From: Nocardia grenadensis NBRC 108939 | GTDB lineage: Bacteria; Actinomycetota; Actinomycetes; Mycobacteriales; Mycobacteriaceae | Assembly: GCF_001613445.1 (NCBI RefSeq) | Contig: NZ_BDCJ01000008.1 | Coordinates: forward strand, 100,828 to 164,827 | Length of the DNA stretch: 64,000 nt | Direction of reading: 5' to 3' | In this document: piece after piece, positions 34,932 to 45,343 of the stretch | Position numbering within the stretch: position 1 is the first letter of the stretch | How the letters are laid out: every line of letters starts with the position of its first letter | Position numbers and translations under genes: made by a program | The notes under the pieces: generated by a model | Databases searched by the model: none | Seen by the model: only the letters and a program-made list of their open reading frames with translations | What the model was told of the DNA's origin: nothing

Positions 34932-35189
34932 ATGGCGGAGTCGTGCCCGTTCGCGCCGGCGGTCGCCTTCGACGACTACGAGAATCCGGTCCGCACCTGC
35001 CTGCGCTACCTGGTGTGCCCTACCGGGCGCGCGGCCCGGGCGGCTGTGGGCCGCGCGATCATGCAGGGCCGCTCGGCCACCGAATACATCGCCGCCGCTG
35101 TGGCCGCCCGCCGCCCCGGTATCGGCCGAGACCTGACCGCGTGCGTCAACCCATGGTTGACGAAGGCTGGTTCGTCAACTACTAGTTGA
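34932..35189 (+). CDS. Small unknown ORF (85 aa) ending inside a long palindrome
   Basis: MAESCPFAPAVAFDDYENPV starts an 85-residue frame with strongly G/C third positions, unlike the two other frames here, so it is probably coding. It has four cysteines (in ESCPF, RTCLRY, LVCPTG and TACVNP) and an Ala/Arg-rich helix. I recognise no family. Its stop codon and last ~8 codons lie within the inverted repeat at 35165-35199. It is 22 bases after the MetE-like gene and 35 before the monooxygenase. Confidence 0.5.
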   Translation: MAESCPFAPAVAFDDYENPVRTCLRYLVCPTGRAARAAVGRAIMQGRSATEYIAAAVAARRPGIGRDLTACVNPWLTKAGSSTTS

Positions 35190-35199
35190 CGAACCAGCC
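35157..35199. promoter_or_regulatory. Triple TTGACGA half-site array with 17-bp-arm palindrome
   Basis: GGCTGGTTCGTCAACTA at 35165-35181 is the exact reverse complement of 35183-35199, with a single C between. A third TTGACGA copy lies at 35157-35163, so the motif appears three times in alternating orientation (35157-35163, 35172-35178 inverted, 35186-35192). It ends 25 bases before the monooxygenase ATG. It may be an operator for a TetR/MarR-type factor, a terminator for the upstream pair, or both. Confidence 0.6.
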
Positions 35200-35224
35200 G
35201 AGTGGCGGACCTTCAGGAGTGGCA

Positions 35225-36433
35225 ATGGACGATTACCGAAACACAGTGTGCGAGCCCATCGGTCGCGGGGCGAAACGGGCGGTGGTGGTGGGCGCCGGTA
35301 TCGCCGGGCTCGCCGCGGCAGTGCGGATGCACCGGGCCGGCTGGGAAGTCGTCGTGCTCGAGCGCGCAGCCACGCGGCGCAGCAGCGGCTATCTACTGAA
35401 CCTGCACGGACCCGGATACGACGCCGCCGAGCGGCTCGCTCTCGTGCCCGCGCTCACTCCGCGCGATATCGGGTTCTTCACCTCGGTACTCGTCCACGCC
35501 GACGGCCGGGAGAAGTTCACCGTGCCCGCCGCCGTCGCACAGGCCGCGGTGGGCGAGCGGGCGCTGAGTCTCTTCCGCGGCGACCTGGAATCGGTGCTGT
35601 ACGACGCGGTTGCCGGACACATCGATATCCGGTTCGGCACCACGGTGCGGGCGGTGACCCAGGATCCCGGTGCCGTCGAGGTCGTCCTGAGCGACGGCAC
35701 CCGCCTGCGGGCCGATCTCCTCATCGGCGCCGACGGTGTGCACTCCCGGATCCGTGAACTGGTCTTCGGCCCCGAATCCGAATATTTGGTGGAGCTGAAC
35801 CATATGGTGGGCGCCTTCCCGCTCGCTACCGTGCCCGAGCATGTCGCCGAAGGGGTCGGCACGACCTTCCTCGGGCCCCGGCGTACCGCCGCGGTGATGA
35901 ACCTGGGCCCGCACCGGTCCTCGGCGTTCTTCACCTACCGCAGCCCCGACCCGGCGGCCGAGCTGGCTCGCGGCGCCGTACCGGCGCTCACCGCGGCATT
36001 CGGTGATCTGGGGCGTGGAGTGGCCGAAGCCCTTCGGCAACTCGCCGCCGACCCGACCGACGCCTACTTCGACTCGGTCGGCCAGATCGTCATCGACCGG
36101 TGGAGCAGCGGCCGGGTCGTACTCCTGGGTGATGCTGCCTGGTGCGTCACGGTCTTCGCCGGCTACGGCGCGGCCCTGGCCCTCGACGGCGCCGATCGGC
36201 TCGGTACCGCCCTCACGGCCCACGGTGACGACCTCACCGCCGCCCTCGACTCCTGGGAGCAATCGCTGCGTCCGGAGGTCCGCAAGCGGCAAGCTCTCGC
36301 GCGTAAAGGGATCGGCCGATTCGTCCCACCCACTCGTGCGCATGTCTGGGCCGGGGATCTCATGCTGCGCGCCATTCAACTCCCCGGTATCCGAGGTCTC
36401 GTCCAGCGCTCGATCCGGCGCGCGAACAACTAG
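35225..36433 (+). CDS. FAD-dependent aromatic monooxygenase family protein
   Basis: 402 residues with the three group-A flavin monooxygenase motifs: GxGxxG in VVVGAGIAGLAAAVRMHRAG, DG in LLIGADGVHSRIREL and GD in VVLLGDAAWCVTVFAGYGAALAL. The fold places it with hydroxylases of the TetX/rifampicin-monooxygenase type; the substrate is unknown. ATG 35225 has AGGAG six bases upstream. An in-frame ATG at 35186 would start inside the palindrome and has no site. The large palindrome before it suggests tight control. Confidence 0.87.
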   Translation: MDDYRNTVCEPIGRGAKRAVVVGAGIAGLAAAVRMHRAGWEVVVLERAATRRSSGYLLNLHGPGYDAAERLALVPALTPRDIGFFTSVLVHADGREKFTVPAAVAQAAVGERALSLFRGDLESVLYDAVAGHIDIRFGTTVRAVTQDPGAVEVVLSDGTRLRADLLIGADGVHSRIRELVFGPESEYLVELNHMVGAFPLATVPEHVAEGVGTTFLGPRRTAAVMNLGPHRSSAFFTYRSPDPAAELARGAVPALTAAFGDLGRGVAEALRQLAADPTDAYFDSVGQIVIDRWSSGRVVLLGDAAWCVTVFAGYGAALALDGADRLGTALTAHGDDLTAALDSWEQSLRPEVRKRQALARKGIGRFVPPTRAHVWAGDLMLRAIQLPGIRGLVQRSIRRANN

Positions 36434-36714
36434 CCGCCGGCCGAGGGGTTCGGAAATGCTGCAGGGGATGTTCGGGATGATGCCCGGCATCCGCCCCGGC
36501 CGGTGACGGAGGAACGGATAGCGGCCGCCCTCCGGCGATCGATCTCCGCGGCGGGCGGTGCCCGGTGGAGAAAGCCCGCTGACCGGAGGTGTCGCCCGAG
36601 CAGGTCGGCGGCGCCACCGCTCGGGGTTCACCCGCGTACCCGGAACGCTGTGCCGGGCGGCGCCGGCGAATACTTCGCGCGGGGGGCGTACCCACTCGTG
36701 ACATCCGGGCCGGC
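36434..36714. other. Intergenic region between the monooxygenase and tRNA-Arg terminator
   Basis: About 280 bases with no open frame I can support. A short open stretch near 36455-36505 (LQGMFGMMPGIRPGR in one frame) looks like low-complexity read-through rather than a gene. Confidence 0.3.
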
Positions 36715-36758
36715 CGAAAACGAGAAAGACCCCCGACCAGAACCCAGCTGGTCGGGGG
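36715..36758 (-). terminator. Intrinsic terminator of tRNA-Arg
   Basis: On the minus strand CCCCCGACCAG (36758-36748) pairs with CTGGTCGGGGG (36740-36730) around a seven-base loop and is followed by the T-rich TCTTTCTCGTTTTC. It begins 14 bases after the tRNA-Arg 3' end. Confidence 0.8.
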
Positions 36759-36771
36759 CCTTCCTCGTGCG

Positions 36772-36844
36772 TGCCCTCGGCAGGAATCGAACCTGCGGCC
36801 TTCTGCTCCGGAGGCAGACGCTCTATCCCCTGAGCTACGAGGGC
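36772..36844 (-). tRNA. tRNA-Arg (anticodon CCG)
   Basis: 73 bases folding as a cloverleaf on the minus strand: acceptor GCCCTCG/CGAGGGC, D arm GCTCAGGGGATAGAGC, anticodon stem TCTGC/GCAGA with loop CTCCGGA (anticodon CCG, reading CGG), and T arm GCAGG-TTCGAAT-CCTGC. The CCA is not encoded. A strong terminator follows. Confidence 0.95.
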
Positions 36845-36937
36845 GGGGATCCACCCGGTGTGACCGGCAACCGGTCGATCGGGCGGACCACAGCGTATCG
36901 CATCATCGCCGATGCGGCCAAAACGAGTGGTGGCGGT

Positions 36938-37669
36938 TCAGTTCAGGGGTAGTGGCCGGCCGCCGCGAGCGGCGAGCATATCGGTGATGAGCCGGGCCTC
37001 ACCCTGCTGCGCGGCGAGCATCTGCCCGGCCAGGATGCCGATCTCGCCGGTTTCGGCGTGTTCGGCGCCGTATTCGAGCATCGGGACCCCGCCCTGGTGG
37101 TGGCGCAGCATGAGTTGCAGGAACAGCACATCGAGATCGGCGCCGCGCGCGTCGCGCAGCCGCTGGATGTCCTCGGTGCTCGCCATACCCGGCATCGCGG
37201 CCACGGCCCCGGCCCCGTGTGCCCCGGAGCCGTGGTCGTGACCGCCGCTGTGCTGGTCGTCACCGTGCCCGGTGTCGTGCATCCAGCCCATGTAGCCGTC
37301 CGTGCCGCGCGCGGGGGCGCCCCACATCTGTAACCACCCCTGCATCCGGCCGATCTGGCTCTGCTGGGTGGTCAGGATGTCGTAGGAGAGGCGCTGCACC
37401 GCGGGATCGGCCGAACCCAGCAGTGCGATTCCCGACATCTCCACGGCCTGGGTGTGATGGGCCGACATGTCCTGCGCGAATCCGATATCGACCGGAGTCG
37501 GCGCGGGCCTGCCGGACTCGTCCGGTGACAGCAGCACACCCGCACCGAATCCGACCACCAGCAGCGCGATGGCGGCGATGATCAGCAACGGGGTGCGCTG
37601 CCCGCGCAGCTGCGCGCGAAGCCCGGACTCGGGCCGCCGCCCGGACTCGGGGGTTTCCGTTTCCGGCAT
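36938..37669 (-). CDS. DUF305 membrane-anchored, His/Met-rich protein
   Basis: 243 residues: one N-terminal membrane helix (LLIIAAIALLVVGFGAGVLL), then a ferritin-like DUF305 bundle with DMSAHHTQAVEMSG and LRHHQGGVPMLEYGAEHA. Between them is a His/Gly/Asp-rich insertion (WMHDTGHGDDQHSGGHDHG) that looks metal-binding. DUF305 proteins are often linked to copper or other metal handling in the periplasm; here that is inference. Its ATG overlaps the DUF3105 stop by one base (TAATG). Confidence 0.82.
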   Translation of the reverse strand: MPETETPESGRRPESGLRAQLRGQRTPLLIIAAIALLVVGFGAGVLLSPDESGRPAPTPVDIGFAQDMSAHHTQAVEMSGIALLGSADPAVQRLSYDILTTQQSQIGRMQGWLQMWGAPARGTDGYMGWMHDTGHGDDQHSGGHDHGSGAHGAGAVAAMPGMASTEDIQRLRDARGADLDVLFLQLMLRHHQGGVPMLEYGAEHAETGEIGILAGQMLAAQQGEARLITDMLAARGGRPLPLN

Positions 37670-38607
37670 TACTGTCCGGCTCCGGGTGCCTGCTGGTCGG
37701 GCACAGTGCCGGGTGCCTGCTGGTCGGGCAGGGTGCCGGGCATCCCCGGGATCGCCGGGATACCACCGGGCAGCCCGCCCGGGAGACCGCCGCCGGGCAT
37801 CCCCATCCCACCGAGTTCGCCCAGGTCGGGCTGCAGGCCGGCACCGTCCATCGGCACGGCGTCGGGGCCCGGTTCGCTCGGGTCGTAGGGCGGCGGGTTC
37901 TGGGTGTCGAAGGCGACCGTCGCGCAGTCCGCGCCGACCTCGGGGTAGGCGAAGTTGTTCAGCCGCAGCGCGGTGATGAACTGACCGATCCGCTCGTCGT
38001 CGGCGCTGTTCACGGTGAGCTGATGCCCCCAGGACTGCAGCGAGACGGGGGCTTCCTGGGCGGGGTGCGGCGACATGAGCATGTACTGCTCACCCTCGAC
38101 CTTCTTCTTCAGTGTGTCGATCCCGGCCTGGTCGACCTTGTCCGGGTTGTAGGTGATCCACACCGCGCCGTGCTCGAGCGAATGCACCGCGTTCTCGTCG
38201 CGCAGCGCCTTGTCGTAGACGGTGCCCATGCAGTTGGCCCAGGAGGAGTCGTGCGGGCCGCCGAACGGCGGGGTCTGGTCGTAGGCCACCCGCTTGGTCG
38301 CGTCGACGTGCAGACCGGCCGGGTACTCCTTCTTCACCACACCCTCGATCTGGTCGGAGGGGTCCTTCTGCTGCTCCGAGGGGGTGAACTTCTCCAGGGC
38401 GGCCTTCTCCTGATACTTGGGCACCAGGTTCACCGCCAGCGCCGCGACCAGCCCGACGAGTACCACGACCGCGCCGACGGTGAGCCAGGGGATTCGCTGC
38501 GTGATCGGCGGTTTGCCCTTGTTCCTGTTGCTGCCCGCGCGCGCACCCGCGACTTTGCCCGCCGCCTTCACGGCCTTCGCCGATTTGGCGCTCGTCCTGT
38601 TCGGCAT
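37669..38607 (-). CDS. DUF3105 membrane protein with Gly/Pro-rich tail
   Basis: 312 residues: a basic Lys/Ala-rich head, one membrane helix (WLTVGAVVVLVGLVAALAVNLV) and a DUF3105 domain (HVDATKRVAYDQTPPFGGPHDSSW, CMGTVYDKALRDENAVHSLEHGAVWITYNPDKV) with conserved His residues. The last ~60 residues are a low-complexity Gly/Pro/Met region with repeated PGGLPGG and DQQAPGT units. ATG 38607 is the first good start. It is transcribed with DUF305, and the repeated association suggests a joint extracytoplasmic function. Confidence 0.82.
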   Translation of the reverse strand: MPNRTSAKSAKAVKAAGKVAGARAGSNRNKGKPPITQRIPWLTVGAVVVLVGLVAALAVNLVPKYQEKAALEKFTPSEQQKDPSDQIEGVVKKEYPAGLHVDATKRVAYDQTPPFGGPHDSSWANCMGTVYDKALRDENAVHSLEHGAVWITYNPDKVDQAGIDTLKKKVEGEQYMLMSPHPAQEAPVSLQSWGHQLTVNSADDERIGQFITALRLNNFAYPEVGADCATVAFDTQNPPPYDPSEPGPDAVPMDGAGLQPDLGELGGMGMPGGGLPGGLPGGIPAIPGMPGTLPDQQAPGTVPDQQAPGAGQ

Positions 38608-38684
38608 ACCGGTCCCAGTCTTTCCACGTCGATGAACAGTGCCGAGCTGCGGTGCCCACTCGCGGCGCGCACCCACTCGGACCA

Positions 38685-38690
38685 TAGGAT
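38685..38690 (+). promoter_or_regulatory. -10 element TAGGAT of argS
   Basis: TAGGAT with eight bases to the GTG start of argS. The spacing would start the mRNA at or one base from the start codon, so argS may be leaderless. Confidence 0.45.
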
Positions 38691-38698
38691 AGAGACTC

Positions 38699-40357
38699 GT
38701 GACTCCAGCCGACCTTGCAGATCTCCTTCACGCCACCGCGGCGAAGGTCCTCGCCGAACGTGGACTGGATGCCGCGGTGCTGCCCGATACGGTCGATGTG
38801 GAGCGTCCGCGGAATCCGGAGCACGGTGACTACAGCACCAATGTAGCGATGAAGGTCGCGAAGAAGGCCGGGACCAGCCCGCGGGAGCTGGCCGGCTGGC
38901 TCGCCGAGGCGCTGAGCGATACCGAGGCCGTCGCCGCCGCGGAGGTCGCCGGGCCCGGCTTCCTCAATATCCGGGTTGCCGCGTCCGCCCAGGGCGTGGT
39001 GCTCGAGCAGGTGCGTGCGGCCGGGGCCGCCTACGGTACCGGTGCCGCGCTCGCCGGTACGAAGATCAACCTGGAATTCGTCTCCGCCAACCCGACCGGC
39101 CCGGTGCATCTGGGCGGGACCCGCTGGGCGGCGGTGGGCGATGCGCTGGGCCGGATCCTGGCCGCGCAGGGCGCCGACGTCACCCGCGAGTACTACTTCA
39201 ACGATCACGGCGCCCAGATCACCCGGTTCGCCGAATCGCTGGTCGCCGCCGCCACCGGCGCGCCGACTCCGGATAACGGGTACGCGGGCGCCTATATCGG
39301 CGAGATCGCCGACCGGATCGTCACCGCCCATCCCGGCGCGGCCGAGCTCGAACCGGAGAAGCGGCTGGAGTTGTTCCGCGCCGAGGGCGTGGAACTGATG
39401 TTCGCGCACATCAAGGAAACGTTGCACGAGTTCGGCACCGATTTCGATGTGTATTTCAACGAGAGTTCGCTGTTCGCCTCGGGGGCGGTCGAACGCGCGG
39501 TGGACACGCTGAAGAATTCCGGTGACCTGTATTCGAAGGACGGCGCCTGGTGGATCGCCAGCTCCGAGTACGGTGACGATCAGGACCGCGTGGTCATCAA
39601 GAGCGACGGGAACGCAGCCTATATCGCCGGCGATATCGCCTACCTGCAGGACAAACGGTCGCGCGGTTTCGACCTGTGCATCTATATGCTCGGCGCCGAC
39701 CATCACGGCTACATCGGCCGGTTGAAGGCCGCGGCCGCCGCGTTCGGTGACGACCCCGACAGCGTCGAGGTGCTCATTGGCCAGATGGTGAACCTGCTGC
39801 GCGACGGAGTGGCGGTGCGGATGAGTAAACGGGCGGGCACCGTGGTCACGCTCGACGATCTGGTGGAGGCCATCGGCGTCGACGCCGCCCGCTACTCGCT
39901 GGTGCGCAGTTCGGTGAATTCGAGCATCGATATCGACCTGGACCTGTGGGCCAAACAGGACAGTGTGAACCCGGTGTACTACGTGCAGTACGCGCACGCC
40001 CGTGCCGCGTCCATCGCGCGCAATGCCGCCGAATTCGAATATGACACGGTGACACCGGATTTCGCCCTTCTCGACTCCGAGTTCGAAGGCGCGCTCATCC
40101 GCACCATCGGTGAGTTCCCGCGGGTGGTGGCGAGTGCGGCGACTCTGCGGGAACCGCACCGCATCGCGCGGTACCTGGAGGAACTGGCCGGCGCCTACCA
40201 CCCGTTCCAGACCAACAAGGCCCTGCGGGTGCTGCCGCTGGGCGACGAAGCCGTATCGCCGGTCAACGCCGCCCGTCTGGTGCTGGTGAACGCCACTCGC
40301 CAGGTGCTGGCCAACGGCCTGGCCCTGCTCGGCGTCACCGCCCCGGAGCGGATGTGA
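38699..40357 (+). CDS. argS: Arginyl-tRNA synthetase
   Basis: 552 residues of class I ArgRS: N-terminal Add-1 domain ([16 protein letters not shown]), HIGH-type signature HLGG at 137-140 ([21 protein letters not shown]), the MSKR motif at 375-378 and the anticodon-binding DALR domain ([16 protein letters not shown]). It charges tRNA-Arg with arginine. The start is GTG 38699. It opens the block argS-lysA-thrA-thrC-thrB-rho, an order familiar from mycobacteria. Confidence 0.97.
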   Translation: MTPADLADLLHATAAKVLAERGLDAAVLPDTVDVERPRNPEHGDYSTNVAMKVAKKAGTSPRELAGWLAEALSDTEAVAAAEVAGPGFLNIRVAASAQGVVLEQVRAAGAAYGTGAALAGTKINLEFVSANPTGPVHLGGTRWAAVGDALGRILAAQGADVTREYYFNDHGAQITRFAESLVAAATGAPTPDNGYAGAYIGEIADRIVTAHPGAAELEPEKRLELFRAEGVELMFAHIKETLHEFGTDFDVYFNESSLFASGAVERAVDTLKNSGDLYSKDGAWWIASSEYGDDQDRVVIKSDGNAAYIAGDIAYLQDKRSRGFDLCIYMLGADHHGYIGRLKAAAAAFGDDPDSVEVLIGQMVNLLRDGVAVRMSKRAGTVVTLDDLVEAIGVDAARYSLVRSSVNSSIDIDLDLWAKQDSVNPVYYVQYAHARAASIARNAAEFEYDTVTPDFALLDSEFEGALIRTIGEFPRVVASAATLREPHRIARYLEELAGAYHPFQTNKALRVLPLGDEAVSPVNAARLVLVNATRQVLANGLALLGVTAPERM

Positions 40358-40415
40358 CCGCGCCAGGCAATCGCATCGACCGACTGTTCCGGCAGTGGAC
40401 GAGGAAGGAAGACCG

Positions 40416-41831
40416 ATGAGTGTCCATCCCGCCGGGCCCCGGCACGCCGAGATACCGCACGCCCCGAATCTGCCGGAACGCCCGGCCGATCCGCGGCAAC
40501 TGATCGACCTGCCCGCGCAGGTGTGGCCGCGCAACGCCAGCCGCGGCGCCGACGAGGTGGTCCGGCTGGCGGGCGTACCCGTCACCGAACTCGCCGCGAA
40601 GTTCGGAACGCCGCTATTCGTGGTGGACGAGGACGATTTCCGCTCCCGCTGCCGCGATATGGTGCGCGCGTTCGGGGCCGATTCGCGAGTCCATTACGCC
40701 TCCAAGGCGTTCCTGTGCGGCGAGATCGCGCGCTGGATCCGCGACGAAGGACTCTCGCTGGACGTGTGTTCCGGCGGTGAACTCGCCGTCGCGCTGCACG
40801 CCGGCTTCCCGGCCGGGCGCATCGCCCTGCACGGCAACAACAAATCGGTGGCCGAACTGGAGGCCGCGGTGGTGGCCGGAGTCGGCCACGTGGTCGTCGA
40901 CTCGCTGATCGAGATCGACCGGCTGGACGCCGTCGCCGGTGCCGCCGGGGTCGTGCAGGACGTCCTGGTCCGGGTCACCGTCGGTGTCGAGGCGCACACC
41001 CACGAATACATCTCCACCGCGCACGAGGACCAGAAGTTCGGCTTCTCCATTTCCGGTGGCGATGCCATGGAAGCGCTGGCACGGGTGTTCGAGGCCGATA
41101 ATCTGCGGCTGGTCGGGCTGCACAGCCATATCGGATCGCAGATATTCGAAATCGACGGTTTCGAAATCGCCGCGCACCGGATGCTGGGTCTGCTGCGCGA
41201 AGCGGTAGACAAATTCGGTGTCGAGCGCACCTCGCAGATTTCGCTGCTCGATCTGGGCGGCGGTCTGGGTATTTCCTATCTGCCCTCCGACGATCCGCCG
41301 CCGCTGGACCTGTTCGCCGAGAAACTCCGCGCACTGGTGGCCCGCGAGGCCGAACGCGCCGGGCTGCCCGTGCCGCGTATCGCGGTGGAACCGGGCCGCG
41401 CCATCGCCGGTCCCGGCACCGTGACCCTCTACGAGGTGGGCACCATCAAGGATGTCTCGCTCGATGGCGGCCTGCGCCGCCGCTACGTGAGTGTGGACGG
41501 CGGGATGAGCGACAATATCCGGCCCGCGCTCTACCAGGCCGACTACCACTGCCAGCTGGTGTCCCGTGGTTCCGAGGCGCCGCCGGTGGTCGCCCGCGTT
41601 GTCGGAAAACACTGCGAGAGCGGCGATATCATCATCCGTGACACCTGGTTGCCGGCCGACGCGGGCCCGGGGGACCTCATCGCGGTCGCCGGTACCGGTG
41701 CCTACTGCTACTCCATGTCGAGCCGGTACAACCTGCTGACCCGTCCCGCCGTCGTCGCCGTGAGCGACGGCGCGGCCCGGTTGATCCTGCGCCGGGAAAC
41801 GGTCGAGGACCTGCTCGGCCTGGAGGTCTGA
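40416..41831 (+). CDS. lysA: Diaminopimelate decarboxylase
   Basis: 471 residues. PLP Lys97 lies in [16 protein letters not shown]. Other signatures are [52 protein letters not shown] and the C-terminal CESGDII. It makes lysine from meso-diaminopimelate, the last step of the pathway. ATG 40416 follows GAGGAAGGAAG; an earlier in-frame ATG-like start at 40395 is discounted. The stop overlaps the thrA start by one base (TGATG). Confidence 0.97.
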   Translation: MSVHPAGPRHAEIPHAPNLPERPADPRQLIDLPAQVWPRNASRGADEVVRLAGVPVTELAAKFGTPLFVVDEDDFRSRCRDMVRAFGADSRVHYASKAFLCGEIARWIRDEGLSLDVCSGGELAVALHAGFPAGRIALHGNNKSVAELEAAVVAGVGHVVVDSLIEIDRLDAVAGAAGVVQDVLVRVTVGVEAHTHEYISTAHEDQKFGFSISGGDAMEALARVFEADNLRLVGLHSHIGSQIFEIDGFEIAAHRMLGLLREAVDKFGVERTSQISLLDLGGGLGISYLPSDDPPPLDLFAEKLRALVAREAERAGLPVPRIAVEPGRAIAGPGTVTLYEVGTIKDVSLDGGLRRRYVSVDGGMSDNIRPALYQADYHCQLVSRGSEAPPVVARVVGKHCESGDIIIRDTWLPADAGPGDLIAVAGTGAYCYSMSSRYNLLTRPAVVAVSDGAARLILRRETVEDLLGLEV

Positions 41832-43216
41832 TGGACGCGACGAAAGGGGCGAGCATGCCAGAGGCGACCGAAGTGGTACCGGGGCGATGGGGTCCGGACC
41901 GCCCGATCGGTATCGCGGTACTGGGTATGGGCAATGTCGGCCGCGAGGTCGTGCGGATCCTGCGGGATCACGCCGACGACCTGCAGTCGCGGGTCGGCGC
42001 GCCGCTGACCCTGCGCGGAGTCGCGGTGCGCAGCCTCGACCGCGACCGCGGGCTCCCCGCCGAACTGCTGACCACGGATGCCGAGGCCCTGGTGGCCCGG
42101 CCCGATGTCGACCTGGTCGTCGAGGTGATCGGCGGTATAGATCCGGCCCGCAAACTCATCCTGGCCGCACTCAACGCCGGGAAGTCCGTGGTCACCGCCA
42201 ACAAGGCGCTGCTGGCCGATTACACCGGCGAACTTGCCGCGGCCGCCGAGCGCAGCCGCGCCGACCTGTATTTCGAGGCCGCGGTGGCCGGCGCGATTCC
42301 GGTGGTGCGGCCGCTCATCCAGTCGCTGTCCGGCGACCGGGTGAACCGGGTGGTCGGCATCGTCAACGGCACCACCAACTTCATCCTCTCGGCCATGGAC
42401 GAGACGGGTGCCGACTACGGCGACACCCTCGCGGAAGCGACCCGCCTCGGCTACGCCGAAGCCGATCCGACTGCCGACGTCGAGGGCTACGACGCCGCCG
42501 CGAAGGCGGCGATCCTGGCCTCGCTGGCCTTCCACACCCGGGTGACGGCCGCCGATGTCTACCGCCAGGGCATCGCCACGATCACCGCCGAGGACCTGGA
42601 AACCGCGTCCGCGCTGGACTGCACCGTCAAACTGCTGGCGATTTGCGAGCGGGTACCGGCGGGTGTGGGCGAGCCCACCCCGGCCGAAGGTGGCAAGGAC
42701 CGGGTGTCGGTGCGGGTCTATCCGGCGCTGATCCCCCGTAAGCATCCGCTGGCCGCGGTGACCGGAGCGTTCAACGCGGTGGTCGTGGAGGCCGAGAACG
42801 CCGGTCGGCTCATGTTCTACGGGCAGGGCGCCGGCGGGGCGCCCACCGCCTCGGCCGTACTCGGTGACCTGGTGATGGCTGCCCGTAACAAATTCTTCGG
42901 TGGCCGGGCGCCGGGTGAATCGGTCTATGCTGAGCTGCCGATCGCGCCGATCGGCGACACTCCCACTCGCTACCACGTGAATCTCAAGGTCGAAGACCGT
43001 CCCGGCGTACTGGCGAGGGTGGCCGGCGAATTCTCCAACCACGGAGTGAGTATTTCGACGGTCCGGCAGGAGGGGCACGACGACAAGGCGCGGCTGGTGG
43101 TCGTGACCCACCTCGCGACCGAGGCGGCTCTCTCGGAGACCGTCGCCGCGCTGTCGGGTATGGAATCCGTCACATCTGTCACCAGCGTTCTGAGATTGGA
43201 AGGCACCGAAGAATGA
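41831..43216 (+). CDS. thrA: Homoserine dehydrogenase
   Basis: 461 residues: Rossmann motif [12 protein letters not shown], the homoserine dehydrogenase signature around [11 protein letters not shown] and [17 protein letters not shown], and a C-terminal ACT domain ([28 protein letters not shown]) that probably gives threonine feedback control. It reduces aspartate semialdehyde to homoserine. The ATG overlaps the lysA stop; ATG 41855 behind GAAAGGGG is an alternative. Translational coupling with lysA and thrC is likely. Confidence 0.96.
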   Translation: MDATKGASMPEATEVVPGRWGPDRPIGIAVLGMGNVGREVVRILRDHADDLQSRVGAPLTLRGVAVRSLDRDRGLPAELLTTDAEALVARPDVDLVVEVIGGIDPARKLILAALNAGKSVVTANKALLADYTGELAAAAERSRADLYFEAAVAGAIPVVRPLIQSLSGDRVNRVVGIVNGTTNFILSAMDETGADYGDTLAEATRLGYAEADPTADVEGYDAAAKAAILASLAFHTRVTAADVYRQGIATITAEDLETASALDCTVKLLAICERVPAGVGEPTPAEGGKDRVSVRVYPALIPRKHPLAAVTGAFNAVVVEAENAGRLMFYGQGAGGAPTASAVLGDLVMAARNKFFGGRAPGESVYAELPIAPIGDTPTRYHVNLKVEDRPGVLARVAGEFSNHGVSISTVRQEGHDDKARLVVVTHLATEAALSETVAALSGMESVTSVTSVLRLEGTEE

Positions 43217-44355
43217 CAACAGCATCGCGCAGCGATTCGGTGGCGGGCTCCGCGACGGGTGGGCCCTCCGGCGGCGTCGCCCCGCAGGCGGGAGTGCACT
43301 CCCGCTGGCCCGGGCTCATCGCTGCCTACCGCGACCGTCTCGCGGGCGCGGCCGACTGGGAACCGGTCACCCTCTTCGAAGGCGGGACCCCGCTGGTCCC
43401 CGCACCGCATCTGTCGCAGCTCACCGGTTGCGAGGTGTACCTGAAGGTCGAGGGTGCCAACCCGACGGGTTCGTTCAAGGACCGCGGGATGACCATGGCC
43501 ATGACCGATGCCAAATACCGCGGTCAGCAGGCGGTGTTGTGCGCCTCCACCGGTAACACCTCCGCGTCGGCCGCGGCGTACGCCACCCGTGCGGGAATGA
43601 CCTGCGCGGTGCTCATCCCGCAGGGCAAGATCGCCATGGGCAAACTGGCCCAGGCCGTCATGCTCGGCGCGAAGGTCATCCAGGTCGAGGGCAATTTCGA
43701 CGACTGCCTGGAACTGGCCCGCAAGGTCACCTCGGACTTCCCGTCCATCGGCCTGGTGAACTCGGTGAATCCGGCGCGGATCGAGGGACAGAAGACCGCG
43801 TCCTTCGAGATCTGCGATGTGCTCGGCCGGGCCCCCGATGTGCACGCGCTGCCGGTGGGCAATGCCGGAAACATCACCGCCTACTGGCGGGGCTACCGCG
43901 AATACCGGGCCGATGGCGTGACCGAAACGCTACCCCGCATGCTGGGCGTCCAGGCGGCCGGAGCGGCCCCGCTGGTCAACGGTGCCCCGGTCAGCCACCC
44001 GGAGACCATCGCGACCGCCATCCGGATCGGCGCGCCCGCCTCCTGGAACGGCGCCGTGGCGGCCAAGGAGGAATCCGGCGGTGCGTTCCGTGCGGCCACC
44101 GACGAGGAGATCCTGCACGCGTATCGTCTGGTCGCGGCCGAAGAAGGCGTTTTCGTGGAGCCCGCGTCGGCGGCGAGTGTCGCCGGTGTGCTGGCCGCCC
44201 ACGCCGAGGGCTGGCTGGAACCCGGACAGACGGTGGTCTGCACGGTCACCGGAAACGGTCTGAAGGACCCCGATACCGCCCTGCTCGGTATGCCCGAGGT
44301 GCAGGCCATCCAGGTCGACCCGGTCGCCGTGGCCGCACGACTCGAACTGGCCTGA
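43213..44355 (+). CDS. thrC: Threonine synthase
   Basis: 380 residues of PLP fold II: Lys89 in [31 protein letters not shown] (phosphate site) and the serine/threonine dehydratase-like core to [18 protein letters not shown]. It converts O-phosphohomoserine to threonine. The ATG overlaps the thrA stop by four bases. Confidence 0.96.
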   Translation: MTTASRSDSVAGSATGGPSGGVAPQAGVHSRWPGLIAAYRDRLAGAADWEPVTLFEGGTPLVPAPHLSQLTGCEVYLKVEGANPTGSFKDRGMTMAMTDAKYRGQQAVLCASTGNTSASAAAYATRAGMTCAVLIPQGKIAMGKLAQAVMLGAKVIQVEGNFDDCLELARKVTSDFPSIGLVNSVNPARIEGQKTASFEICDVLGRAPDVHALPVGNAGNITAYWRGYREYRADGVTETLPRMLGVQAAGAAPLVNGAPVSHPETIATAIRIGAPASWNGAVAAKEESGGAFRAATDEEILHAYRLVAAEEGVFVEPASAASVAGVLAAHAEGWLEPGQTVVCTVTGNGLKDPDTALLGMPEVQAIQVDPVAVAARLELA

Positions 44356-44357
44356 CG

Positions 44358-45329
44358 GTGGATACGCGTGAAAGCCGGCTTGTGGCTCCGACCCTGCCGG
44401 CCGGTATCACGGTCTCGGTCCGGGTGCCGGCCTCCACCGCGAATCTGGGGCCCGGTTTCGATTCGCTGGGTATGGCCCTGGGGATCTACGACGAGATCGA
44501 GGTGCGCAGTACCGATTCCGGCCTGAACATCCGGATGGAGGGGGAAGGCGCCGACGAGGTGGCCTGGGGGCCACAGCATCTGGTGGTGCGGGCGATCGAA
44601 CGCGGGCTGGAATCGGCGGGCATCTGGGCGGACGGCCTGGACGTGCTGTGCCGGAACGCGATTCCGCATTCCCGCGGGCTGGGTTCCTCCGCCTCGGCCG
44701 TGGTCGGTGGGCTGGCCGCCGGGCGAGCGCTGGCCGCGCGATTCGATCCGTCCCTGGTGGTGGACACCGATCAATTGGTGCAGCTCGCCGCGGAATTCGA
44801 AGGCCACCCCGATAACGCCGCCGCCAGTGTGCTCGGTGGAATCGTCGTGTCCTGGACCGAGACCGGCCCCGGCCCGGATACCGATATCGGCGCCCCGCAA
44901 CGCCTCTACCGGGCGGTTCGCCTCGACGCGCATCCCACGGTGCATCCGGTGGTCCTGGTCCCCGAGGAACGGTCCTCCACCGCGCAGACCCGGGGGCTGC
45001 TGCCCGAACTGGTGCCGCACCGGGACGCGGCGTTCAACGTGAGCCGGGTCGCGCTTGCGGTGGTCGCGCTGACCCAGCGCCCGGACCTGCTGCTGCCGGC
45101 CACCGCGGACCGGTTACACCAGACCCAGCGTGCCCCCGCGCTGCCGCTGACCACCGCCTGGATCCAGCGATTGCGTGATGCCGGCATCGCGGCCACCGTC
45201 TCTGGCGCGGGACCGACCGTGCTCGCTCTTCTGACCTGCCCGTTTCCCGAAGAGCTACGGTTGCGGGCCGCCGCGGACGGGCTCCGGGTCATCGAGCCGG
45301 GCATCGCGGAAGGCGTGCAGATCAGCTGA
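44358..45329 (+). CDS. thrB: Homoserine kinase
   Basis: 323 residues of the GHMP family: [22 protein letters not shown], the ATP loop [17 protein letters not shown] and the C-terminal glycine motif [10 protein letters not shown]. It phosphorylates homoserine for ThrC. GTG 44358 lies two bases after the thrC stop. It is the last gene of the lysA-thrACB run; a promoter for rho begins within 20 bases. Confidence 0.96.
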   Translation: MDTRESRLVAPTLPAGITVSVRVPASTANLGPGFDSLGMALGIYDEIEVRSTDSGLNIRMEGEGADEVAWGPQHLVVRAIERGLESAGIWADGLDVLCRNAIPHSRGLGSSASAVVGGLAAGRALAARFDPSLVVDTDQLVQLAAEFEGHPDNAAASVLGGIVVSWTETGPGPDTDIGAPQRLYRAVRLDAHPTVHPVVLVPEERSSTAQTRGLLPELVPHRDAAFNVSRVALAVVALTQRPDLLLPATADRLHQTQRAPALPLTTAWIQRLRDAGIAATVSGAGPTVLALLTCPFPEELRLRAAADGLRVIEPGIAEGVQIS

Positions 45330-45343
45330 CGGGCGCGTCCGCC

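Noticed and set aside
35186..36433. Monooxygenase start at ATG 35186
   Set aside because: The codon lies inside the palindrome with no ribosome-binding site. ATG 35225 has AGGAG at good spacing.
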